The notes under the pieces: generated by a model
What the model was told of the DNA's origin: nothing
The model's input: only the letters and a program-made list of their open reading frames with translations
The model's database searches: none
Translations under genes and position numbers: made by a program
NCBI GenBank assembly: GCA_028704035.1
Contig: JAQVLS010000134.1
Span: 1-5,033 of the forward strand
Source: Desulfotomaculaceae bacterium
GTDB lineage: Bacteria; Bacillota; Desulfotomaculia; Desulfotomaculales; Pelotomaculaceae
DNA length: 5,033 nucleotides
Reading direction: 5' to 3'
Shown here: in pieces, positions 1 to 4,931 of the stretch
Layout of the letters: each line of letters opens with the position of its first letter
How positions within the stretch are numbered: position 1 is the first letter of the stretch

Positions 1-90
1 GTATGAAAGGTTTTGCAGGAGGTTTTCTTCGGCGAAGATGCGGTCGATCATTCTCTGCCTGATGGAAATAGTTTTGCTGTTGCCGGGCAT
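1..90 (-). CDS. Partial hypothetical protein (N-terminal 30 residues)
   Basis: An ATG at 90-88 opens a frame that stays open to the left edge of the window (30 codons). It begins MPGNSKTISIRQRMIDRIFA and continues with a Glu/Leu-rich stretch. A good ribosome binding site, GAGGTG, lies at 102-97 with a 6-base spacer, and a TATAAT box sits further upstream at 125-120, so this looks like the true start of a gene and not a chance frame. The visible part is basic and then amphipathic, with no signal peptide or membrane segment. Its function cannot be told from 30 residues. It lies downstream of the slipin gene on the same strand but has its own putative promoter, so it may be a separate unit. Confidence 0.6.
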   Translation of the reverse strand, partial: MPGNSKTISIRQRMIDRIFAEENLLQNLSY

Positions 91-119
91 AATAGACACC
101 TCGCTTTATTTCCTGTTCT

Positions 120-125
120 ATTATA
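120..125 (-). promoter_or_regulatory. Candidate -10 box for the left-edge gene
   Basis: The minus strand reads TATAAT here, an exact consensus -10 hexamer, 29 bases before the ATG at 90. A start of transcription near 113 would leave a short leader containing the GAGGTG ribosome binding site. No good -35 hexamer lies 16-18 bases upstream (the minus strand reads ACCATA there), so the promoter would be weak or activator-dependent. The spacer and -35 region fall inside the dyad at 135-169. Confidence 0.4.
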
Positions 126-134
126 AACCCGTTT

Positions 135-169
135 GATGTTTATATGGTAGGTTTGTTTATAGAAACATC
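135..169. repeat. Inverted repeat GATGTTT / AAACATC between the slipin gene and the left-edge gene
   Basis: GATGTTT at 135-141 is matched by its reverse complement AAACATC at 163-169. After one mismatch the arms continue for three more pairs (TAT/ATA). The arms are separated by 21 bases. Read on the minus strand the hairpin has no following T-run, so it is not a good terminator for the slipin operon. Its overlap with the expected -35 region of the left-edge gene makes an operator or activator site a reasonable alternative. This is inference. Confidence 0.3.
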
Positions 170-182
170 TTTACGGTTTTCA

Positions 183-932
183 TTAATACGAATCTGGCAG
201 CAGCTTTCTTAATTCTATGGGCAGAGGGAACAGGATAGTGGTATTGGTTGAGTTTGCCACCTCTGACAGGGAGCGCAACGTCCGCAGGGTCAACCCGCCC
301 TTTACGCCGGTTAGTATCTCTGAGGCCCGGGCCAGCTGTTCAGCTGCCTGACGTTCTCCTTCCGCCTGGATTATTGCCGCCCGCCTGCTTCTTTCTGCTT
401 CAGCCTGGCGCGCGATGGCCCTAGTCATCTCTGACGGCAGGATCACGTCCTTGATTTCTACTGATGTAACTTTAATTCCCCAGGGGTCAGTAGCTTCGTC
501 TACTATTTTTTGTACTCTTTGGTTTAGCTTTTCACGCTGTGAAAGCAGATCATCAAGTTCAGCAGTGCCCACGACACTTCTCAGGGTAGTCTGGGCGTAC
601 TGGTTAGTCGCCGTGTGAACATTCTCCACGTTGACTATTGCCTTGTCCGGGTCTATAACCTTGTAATAAAGGACCGCGTTGACCTTGCAGGTGACATTGT
701 CTCTGGTGATCACTTCTTGCGGCGGCACGTCGAAAACGATCACCCGCAGGGAGACCCGGATTATTCTGTCAACAATCGGAATAATCAAAATAAGACCAGG
801 CCCTCGTACATTAATCAGCCTTCCCAACCTGAACAAAACTGCCCTTTCATACTCAGGCAGGATTTTCACCGCAGAGGTGATAACAGAGAAAATTAAAACG
901 ACTAATATTATTACTGAAAAAAGGTTATACAT
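183..932 (-). CDS. Stomatin-like slipin, SPFH/Band 7 domain membrane protein
   Basis: The protein has 249 residues. One N-terminal membrane segment (about 4-24) is followed by an SPFH/Band 7 domain (about 25-175). This domain shows the family hallmarks: [13 protein letters not shown] at 26-38, RGPGL at 43-47, and TRDNVT at 76-81. A charged, Ala/Glu/Arg-rich coiled coil follows (about 174-206, containing [10 protein letters not shown]), and then a C-terminal hydrophobic patch [10 protein letters not shown] at 231-240. Slipins oligomerise on the membrane and organise microdomains. Length and layout match bacterial and archaeal slipins such as P. horikoshii PH1511. The ATG at 932-930 directly follows the TAA of the upstream NfeD gene with no spacer. 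The ribosome binding site AAGGAGG (947-941, 8-base spacer) lies inside the end of that gene, so the two are probably translationally coupled. No terminator was seen after the TAA at 185-183. The family assignment is firm; the exact cellular role is inferred. Confidence 0.93.
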   Translation of the reverse strand: MYNLFSVIILVVLIFSVITSAVKILPEYERAVLFRLGRLINVRGPGLILIIPIVDRIIRVSLRVIVFDVPPQEVITRDNVTCKVNAVLYYKVIDPDKAIVNVENVHTATNQYAQTTLRSVVGTAELDDLLSQREKLNQRVQKIVDEATDPWGIKVTSVEIKDVILPSEMTRAIARQAEAERSRRAAIIQAEGERQAAEQLARASEILTGVKGGLTLRTLRSLSEVANSTNTTILFPLPIELRKLLPDSY

Positions 933-2297
933 TTAATCTTCCTCCTTCTTTACTGGATCTGTGTCATCATTATTAACGATTGAAGTGACAAAAAGAGTCA
1001 TGCCCTGCCGTTCAAGCACTTTTACTTTTTCACCCTGCAGAATAGTATGTCCGTTTTTAGCCATAGCTTGCCATATTTCTCCCCTGATTCTAATCATGCC
1101 TCCGGGATCAAGTTCAGTAACGGCGTAAGCAGTTTTATTTTGAAATTCGACTTCCCCGTGCACGGGTTTGTGCCTGCGGATGCGGGATACGCCCATAACG
1201 ATTATTGATAAAAGTATCGCGCCAACTACACCCACCCCCAGCACCAGGAGCTTAAAAGCAGAAAACCAGCCGGCCGGCATCAAAGGCTCGACCGGAAAAA
1301 ACAAAATGCCCAGGACAATGCTTATCAGACCCCCGACACCCAGCACACCGTAGGTCGGGGTGACAAATTCCGCCACCAGAAGTCCGGTACCCAGCAGAAT
1401 TAAGAATACTGCCGTCAGGTTCCCCCGAAATAAGCCCATTCCGGCCAGGCCTAATATAATGCTTATTGAACCAGCGATCTCGGGTAGCAAAAACCCGGGG
1501 GAGTAGAAGCCGATGATCAAGCCATAAATGCCGACCATCAGCAAAATCATAGCGAAAGTGGGGTTGCTGACGAGGTGGAACAGCTGTTCATTTACGGTTA
1601 AGGGCAGTTCAGTGATCCCGGCTCCTGCTGTGGTGAGGCGCCTCTCGCCGGCATTGGTTTTGACGGTCCTGCCGTCAATTATTTTCAGTAATTCGACCGT
1701 GTCGGCGGCGTTTATATCCACCATCCCCTTATCAAGGGCCTCACTGTTGTTCAGGGTCAGGTTTTCCGTGACAAATTTTTCTGCCAGGTCGGCCGGGCGT
1801 CCCCTTTCAGCGGCAATGCTTTTCATATGGCCGGCTAAAAAATTAATGGTTTTTTGGTCTGCGGTTTGGGGGGATTCGCCGGGAGTGGCCATAGTTACCG
1901 GCATGGCGGCCCCGCAGGTGGTGGCGGGGGACATGGCGGCGATATGCCCGTTAATCAGGATAAAGGTGCCGGCTGAGGCTGCTATGGCGCCCTGTGGATT
2001 AACGTATGTGATGATTGGGACGTTTGAAGCGGACATTGCCTGTAAAATGTCGAGGGTGGCCGACACCAGTCCGCCCGGGGTGTTGAGTAATATTAAAACA
2101 GCATCGGCCTGGTTCTTTTCTGCCATGCGCAGGCCTCTTTGGATATGCCTGGCCGTGCCTTCCGTCACGGTTTCGTCTATTTTAATTGAATAGACGGCAG
2201 GCTGCTTGTTTTGGCCGGGAGAGGGCGCCGCAAAACAGAGCCACATGCTGGAAAAAATGATCAGGCATAACAGGAACCCGCATTTTTTAAGCTTCAT
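933..2297 (-). CDS. Long-form NfeD: membrane-bound ClpP-class serine protease with C-terminal OB-fold (NfeD1b type)
   Basis: The protein has 454 residues from the chosen ATG (2297-2295). An N-terminal signal peptide (about 1-24: Lys-rich start, hydrophobic core, CFA/AP cleavage-like end) leads to a ClpP/SppA-like protease domain (about 35-220). This domain has NTPGG at 72-76 as the oxyanion loop, the nucleophile Ser108 in AASAGT, and a likely base Lys149 in DQKTINF, the Ser-Lys dyad known from P. horikoshii PH1510. Four or five membrane helices follow (about 240-370), then an NfeD OB-fold (about 380-440, with IRIRGEIWQA). In the archaeal system this protease cleaves its partner slipin, and the partner gene follows here with no spacer. 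I chose this ATG because GAAGGTG (2310-2304) sits 6 bases upstream and a normal signal peptide begins there. An upstream GTG at 2342 has no ribosome binding site and would add 15 residues ahead of the signal peptide. Confidence 0.93.
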   Translation of the reverse strand: MKLKKCGFLLCLIIFSSMWLCFAAPSPGQNKQPAVYSIKIDETVTEGTARHIQRGLRMAEKNQADAVLILLNTPGGLVSATLDILQAMSASNVPIITYVNPQGAIAASAGTFILINGHIAAMSPATTCGAAMPVTMATPGESPQTADQKTINFLAGHMKSIAAERGRPADLAEKFVTENLTLNNSEALDKGMVDINAADTVELLKIIDGRTVKTNAGERRLTTAGAGITELPLTVNEQLFHLVSNPTFAMILLMVGIYGLIIGFYSPGFLLPEIAGSISIILGLAGMGLFRGNLTAVFLILLGTGLLVAEFVTPTYGVLGVGGLISIVLGILFFPVEPLMPAGWFSAFKLLVLGVGVVGAILLSIIVMGVSRIRRHKPVHGEVEFQNKTAYAVTELDPGGMIRIRGEIWQAMAKNGHTILQGEKVKVLERQGMTLFVTSIVNNDDTDPVKKEED

Positions 2298-2327
2298 TTT
2301 TTTCACCTTCAACTGGTAAAGTAAAAT

Positions 2328-2333
2328 ATAATA
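2328..2333 (-). promoter_or_regulatory. Candidate -10 box for the nfeD-slipin operon
   Basis: The minus strand reads TATTAT, a 5/6 match to the -10 consensus, 30 bases before the chosen ATG at 2297. Transcription from about 2321 would include the GAAGGTG ribosome binding site but exclude the upstream GTG at 2342, which supports the ATG start. No convincing -35 hexamer is present (GCAATT at the 17-base spacing). A TTGATA at 2379-2374 is a better -35, but no good -10 follows it. The region is AT-rich, so chance matches are likely. Confidence 0.25.
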
Positions 2334-2354
2334 ACCTTTCACGGACTTGTAATT

Positions 2355-2370
2355 GCTAACTTTAATTAGC
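2355..2370. repeat. Dyad GCTAA-N6-TTAGC in the divergent promoter region
   Basis: GCTAA at 2355-2359 and TTAGC at 2366-2370 form a perfect 5-base inverted repeat with a 6-base centre. It lies upstream of the candidate nfeD -10 box, roughly where a -35 region or an operator would be. The size and spacing suit a dimeric helix-turn-helix regulator, but no regulator gene is in the window. Confidence 0.3.
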
Positions 2371-2386
2371 TATTATCAAATTCGCT

Positions 2387-2398
2387 TAGAATATTCTA
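2387..2398. repeat. Perfect 12-bp palindrome TAGAATATTCTA between nfeD and msrA
   Basis: TAGAATATTCTA equals its own reverse complement. It lies between the two divergent units, 33 bases upstream of the candidate msrA -10 box. It may be an operator shared by both directions. AT-rich sequence makes short palindromes fairly common, so the functional reading is tentative. Confidence 0.35.
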
Positions 2399-2424
2399 TA
2401 AATATCAAAATTGTTCGCGGGATA

Positions 2425-2436
2425 TGATATTATAAT
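2425..2436 (+). promoter_or_regulatory. Candidate extended -10 promoter for msrA-msrB
   Basis: TGATATTATAAT contains TG-N-TATTAT (an extended -10) overlapping an exact TATAAT at 2431-2436. A start of transcription near 2440-2443 would give a leader of about 25 bases before the ATG at 2468, just enough for the GGAGG ribosome binding site at 2458-2462. No good -35 is visible at 16-18 bases, as is common for extended -10 promoters. Confidence 0.45.
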
Positions 2437-2467
2437 TAAAAGGCATGACCTGCCTGTGGAGGAAAAA

Positions 2468-3043
2468 ATGCGTCCGGCTGTAGGAGGAGTGGTGGCTATG
2501 GGAGGCGCAAGCGATAAAGATCGTTATCAGACCGCAGTTTTTGCCGGAGGCTGTTTCTGGTGCATGATCGCGCCCTTTGCCGAAGCGAAAGGTGTTATTG
2601 AAGTTATACCGGGCTATACGGGAGGAGATAAAGAAAATCCTTCTTACCATGAGGTCTGTTCAAATTTGACCGGGCACTGCGAGGGGGTGCGGGTTACCTT
2701 CGACCCTGTTTTGATAGATTATGAAGAACTGCTGAATATTTTCTGGCGGCAGATTGACCCGACCGATGCGGGCGGCCAGTTTTTTGACCGGGGGACGTCT
2801 TACCGGACGGCTGTATTTTATCACGATCAGACACAGAAAGAAAAAGCGGAAGCGTCTAAAAAAGAACTAAACAGCAGCGGTAGATTTAACAAGCCTGTTG
2901 TGACGGCTATCCTGCCCGCTTCTACTTTTTACCCGGCGGAGGATTACCACCACGACTATCACAAGAAGAACCCCGAACATTATAAGCGGTACCGCAGGGG
3001 ATCAGGGCGTGACGCTTTTATAGATAAACACTGGAGCAAATGA
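2468..3043 (+). CDS. msrA: Peptide methionine-S-sulfoxide reductase MsrA
   Basis: The protein has 191 residues from the chosen ATG. MsrA reduces the S epimer of methionine sulfoxide, free or in proteins, back to methionine in the cytoplasm, with thioredoxin as the usual reductant. The signature AGGCFWCM lies at 26-33, with nucleophile Cys29 and a nearby Cys32 as in the B. subtilis-type enzyme. Other family blocks are GYTGG at 49-53, IDPTDAGGQF at 96-105, RGTSYRTAVF at 108-117 and the C-terminal HHDYHKKNP. Extra cysteines, Cys64 and Cys71, flank the TGH motif. The ATG at 2468 has GGAGG five bases upstream. A second in-frame ATG at 2498, preceded by AGGAGG at 2482-2487, would give a shorter 181-residue form closer to the usual N-terminus, so the start is not settled. 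The gene is followed by msrB on the same strand after about 70 bases without a terminator. Confidence 0.95.
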   Translation: MRPAVGGVVAMGGASDKDRYQTAVFAGGCFWCMIAPFAEAKGVIEVIPGYTGGDKENPSYHEVCSNLTGHCEGVRVTFDPVLIDYEELLNIFWRQIDPTDAGGQFFDRGTSYRTAVFYHDQTQKEKAEASKKELNSSGRFNKPVVTAILPASTFYPAEDYHHDYHKKNPEHYKRYRRGSGRDAFIDKHWSK

Positions 3044-3074
3044 GAGAAAAACACACTATGGTGATCTTTTCCAC

Positions 3075-3091
3075 AACCTTATAGAAAGGTT
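3075..3091 (+). promoter_or_regulatory. Small hairpin covering the probable msrB ribosome binding site
   Basis: AACCTT (3075-3080) and AAGGTT (3086-3091) form a perfect 6-bp stem with a 5-base loop in the msrA-msrB gap. The right arm holds AAGG, the only Shine-Dalgarno-like sequence ahead of msrB. The stem is weak, with two GC pairs, and no T-run follows, so it is not a terminator. It might modestly restrain msrB translation. This is inference. Confidence 0.3.
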
Positions 3092-3115
3092 TGATTAAAG
3101 CTGGCAAAAGAAAAA

Positions 3116-3511
3116 TTGACTGAGATACAGTACCAGGTTACTCAAAAAAACGCCACTGAGCCGCCTTTCAAAAATGAATACTGGGATAACAAGAAGGATG
3201 GTATTTACGTTGACGTCGTCTCCGGCGTGCCGCTTTTCAGTTCAAGGGACAAATTTTATGCGGGCTGCGGCTGGCCCAGCTTTACCAGACCGCTCGACCC
3301 GGAGGAAGTAGTTGAAAAAAAAGACCTGAGCCGTTTTATGATCCGCACCGAGGTGCGCAGCAGGTCGGCCGATTCGCACCTGGGCCATGTTTTTGACGAC
3401 GGCCCGAAGCCGCTCGGCACACGTTACTGTATTAATTCAGCCGCCTTAAGGTTCATACCGAAAGATGACCTTGAAAAAGAAGGTTACGGCCAGTATGCGG
3501 ACCTGTTTTAA
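3116..3511 (+). CDS. msrB: Peptide methionine-R-sulfoxide reductase MsrB
   Basis: The protein has 131 residues from the TTG at 3116. MsrB reduces the R epimer of methionine sulfoxide and so complements MsrA. Visible family blocks are [11 protein letters not shown] at 14-24, GCGWPSF at 50-56 with Cys51 as the probable resolving cysteine, [20 protein letters not shown] at 77-96, and [11 protein letters not shown] at 103-113 with catalytic Cys105. The two CxxC pairs that bind zinc in E. coli-type MsrB are absent, as in the B. subtilis enzyme. The TTG has no ribosome binding site. An in-frame CTG at 3101 would give a start reading M-A-K-E-K-L, 11 bases after GAAAGG, and would add N-terminal residues of the kind seen in the family, so the gene may begin there. 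The frame is closed by a TGA at 3092-3094. The gene is probably co-transcribed with msrA and ends at the terminator at 3538-3568. Confidence 0.94.
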   Translation: MTEIQYQVTQKNATEPPFKNEYWDNKKDGIYVDVVSGVPLFSSRDKFYAGCGWPSFTRPLDPEEVVEKKDLSRFMIRTEVRSRSADSHLGHVFDDGPKPLGTRYCINSAALRFIPKDDLEKEGYGQYADLF

Positions 3512-3513
3512 GA

Positions 3514-3537
3514 GGAACGGGGACACACCTTCTGTTT
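3514..3537 (+). other. GGGGACACACCTT-type intergenic motif
   Basis: Just after the msrB stop lies GGAACGGGGACACACCTT followed by CTGTTT. It resembles GGGGACA-type short intergenic motifs that I recall from many Firmicutes genomes, often near small transposase relicts. Only this copy is clear in the window, so its repeat nature cannot be shown here. It does not appear to encode anything. Confidence 0.25.
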
Positions 3538-3568
3538 AAAGAGAGCCCAGATAAGGGGTTCTTTTTTT
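3538..3568 (+). terminator. Rho-independent terminator of msrA-msrB
   Basis: AGAGCCC (3542-3548) pairs with GGGTTCT (3556-3562), with one G-U pair and a 7-base loop. The stem can extend by AAAG against the T-run to about 11 pairs. Seven Ts at 3562-3568 follow. It lies 26 bases after the msrB stop and separates the msr operon from the next gene. Confidence 0.85.
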
Positions 3569-3640
3569 GTTGGCAGGTATCGATTGGTTTTTGTCTAATA
3601 TAAATAAATCAGTGTTTATGTGATCGGGGAGACAAAGATA

Positions 3641-4354
3641 ATGAAATGGAAGGCCGTGCTGAAAAATTTAGACGTCATAACCATCATTGCCGCCAGTGTC
3701 GGCGCAATTGTTTTGCACCACCTGGGCATCATACCGGAGACTTACGTGATCTCCATCCTGCTGATGCTCCTGGCTTTGCACGTGCTGCAGGAAGCGCTGA
3801 GGGGAGAGGAGATCAAAGAGGACATCAAGACCATTGCCCAAAATGTGCAGATTACCGACTCCGAGGTTGGCCTGATCAAGCCCAGGGAACTTCTGGTCTA
3901 CACTGAGGAGTTTGCCTTGAAAAACAGGGGTGAGGTGTGGTGGTTTAACGCGTGCTGCTCGATGTTTCGCTCCCAGGAGATTTTTGACAGATTGTTAAAA
4001 ACCTCAATTGAAAGCTCAAGAACTTCTAAAATATATTTTGTGATGAATAAGACCATGAAAGAAGCCTGGGATAAAGACGTCAGACCTAAAATTGAAAAAT
4101 GCCGCAACCGGGACAAGGTGCAGGAACCGGTATGGCGTAATATTGATGAAAACATCGCCTTCCAAATGATCGATGTTGGGGTCGATAAGGAGGCCAAGGA
4201 AGCTCTCCTGGCCTTCTGGGGGGAGCCGTTTATGATGGAACTGGACCACGAGGGGCAGCATGTGCCGAGATACCTGATCCATGTCAAATGCCAATCCGAG
4301 CTCATTTCCCGCCTGCAGGACGTTTTCGTAAAATGCCGCCTGAAAAACAGCTGA
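3641..4354 (+). CDS. Unknown membrane-anchored protein with C-terminal soluble domain
   Basis: The protein has 237 residues and I do not recognise it. Two hydrophobic segments (about 11-30 and 34-50) joined by a short turn form an N-terminal hairpin anchor. A charged linker with heptad-like spacing follows (about 51-70, GEEIKEDIKTIAQNV). The soluble domain (about 75-237) has GEVWWFNACCSMF at 97-109, an amphipathic stretch about 111-125, KIYFVMN at 130-136, FWGEPFM at 192-198 and PRYLIHVKCQSELISRL at 209-225. The alternating strand/helix pattern and the late GEP...YLIHV block loosely recall phospholipase D-like folds, but no HKD motif is present, so an enzymatic role is not supported. I chose the ATG at 3641 because GGGGAG (3626-3631) precedes it by 9 bases. 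A GTG at 3620 would add seven residues without a better site. The gene stands alone after the msr terminator, and no strong promoter was seen. Confidence 0.85.
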   Translation: MKWKAVLKNLDVITIIAASVGAIVLHHLGIIPETYVISILLMLLALHVLQEALRGEEIKEDIKTIAQNVQITDSEVGLIKPRELLVYTEEFALKNRGEVWWFNACCSMFRSQEIFDRLLKTSIESSRTSKIYFVMNKTMKEAWDKDVRPKIEKCRNRDKVQEPVWRNIDENIAFQMIDVGVDKEAKEALLAFWGEPFMMELDHEGQHVPRYLIHVKCQSELISRLQDVFVKCRLKNS

Positions 4355-4369
4355 CGCGGGTAATTTTTG

Positions 4370-4396
4370 ATTTTATTAATAAAATATTAATTTTAT
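4370..4396. repeat. Triple alternating repeat ATTTTAT / ATAAAAT / ATTTTAT
   Basis: ATTTTAT (4370-4376), its reverse complement ATAAAAT (4379-4385) and ATTTTAT again (4390-4396) lie in a row. The first pair forms a perfect 16-bp palindrome (4370-4385). The second pair forms a hairpin with a 4-base loop (ATTA). The middle arm can pair with either neighbour but not with both. The element lies between two unknown genes, 16 bases after the stop of the first and 27 bases before a -10-like box of the second. There is no GC stem, so it is a poor terminator. It may be a regulator site or chance in AT-rich DNA. Confidence 0.4.
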
Positions 4397-4422
4397 GAAA
4401 GCTTAAGTTAATCTCTATTTGT

Positions 4423-4428
4423 TAGAAT
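4423..4428 (+). promoter_or_regulatory. Candidate -10 box for the 4464 gene
   Basis: TAGAAT is a 5/6 match to the -10 consensus, 35 bases before the ATG at 4464. The sequence at -35 spacing (around 4400, AGCTTA) is a poor match. The AT-rich repeat at 4370-4396 lies just upstream, where an activator could bind. Confidence 0.3.
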
Positions 4429-4463
4429 ATGGTCATAAGTAAAATGATTGTGGAGTTGATGAT

Positions 4464-4913
4464 ATGCCTGTCCCACCCGACGAGGGATTGCTGACAAACC
4501 AAAAAATCAAGGAAGACTGGCTGTCGGCCCTTAACGGCCTGGTGAAACAGCTGAAAGAATGGCTCAGGCCGCAGCACGGCATGTCCTGTCCATGCTGTAC
4601 ACCGGTCTGTGAGATTATTGAGACGATAATAGAACTGGATGAAGAGCATATAGGCAGCTACAGCGCGCCCATGCTGTATTTAAAAATGAAAAACATATTT
4701 ATCGAACTTAAGCCGGCCGGCAGGTTTGCCATTGGGGCGATAGGCCGTGTAGACATGATCAACAACGGGCGGAACTTTTCTCTCTTATACTCCAGCAAGG
4801 GTGGCTGGATCTGCATGGAAAACAGGCAGCCGCTGACCAAATCCTTGTTTCTGGAACTGCTCGCCGATCTGGCTCAAAAGCAGCCGGATTCCAGCCCGCG
4901 ACGACTCATATAA
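4464..4913 (+). CDS. Unknown 149-residue protein with a CPCC-xxx-C cluster
   Basis: I do not recognise this protein. The ATG at 4464 has GGAG (4452-4455) eight bases upstream. The N-terminal part (about 10-36) is predicted helical and amphipathic (KIKEDWLSALNGLVKQLKEW). A cysteine cluster follows, C42-P-C44-C45-T-P-V-C49, which could bind a metal or form disulfides. The rest (about 65-138) alternates hydrophobic and polar residues like a small beta-rich domain: LYLKMKNIFIELKP, then GAIGRVDMINNG at 91-102, FSLLYS, and GGWICM at 113-118. It ends in a helix with PLTKSLFLELLADL. There is no signal peptide or membrane segment, so it is probably cytoplasmic. It seems to form a single-gene unit, since an AT-rich spacer precedes it and a possible convergent gene lies 18 bases beyond its stop. 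Confidence 0.82.
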   Translation: MPVPPDEGLLTNQKIKEDWLSALNGLVKQLKEWLRPQHGMSCPCCTPVCEIIETIIELDEEHIGSYSAPMLYLKMKNIFIELKPAGRFAIGAIGRVDMINNGRNFSLLYSSKGGWICMENRQPLTKSLFLELLADLAQKQPDSSPRRLI

Positions 4914-4931
4914 AGTCCTAATCCACCTTTC

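Noticed and set aside
1528..2193. A 221-codon plus-strand open frame opposite the nfeD gene
   Set aside because: It lies antisense to a gene with clear protease motifs. Its translation is Ser/Ala/Pro-rich and matches no family I know, and no ribosome binding site precedes it. It is a shadow frame.
2298..2342. The upstream GTG start of nfeD at 2342
   Set aside because: It lacks a ribosome binding site and would place 15 extra residues before a normal signal peptide. The ATG at 2297 has GAAGGTG at the right distance.
2405..2650. An 81-codon minus-strand open frame over the msrA promoter and N-terminus
   Set aside because: It overlaps the well-supported msrA start and the promoter region, has no family resemblance and is best seen as a shadow frame.
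3898..4305. Minus-strand open frames of 135 and 92 codons opposite the membrane-protein gene
   Set aside because: The plus-strand frame has a good ribosome binding site, a plausible membrane anchor and protein-like blocks. The antisense frames have no ribosome binding site and low-complexity composition.
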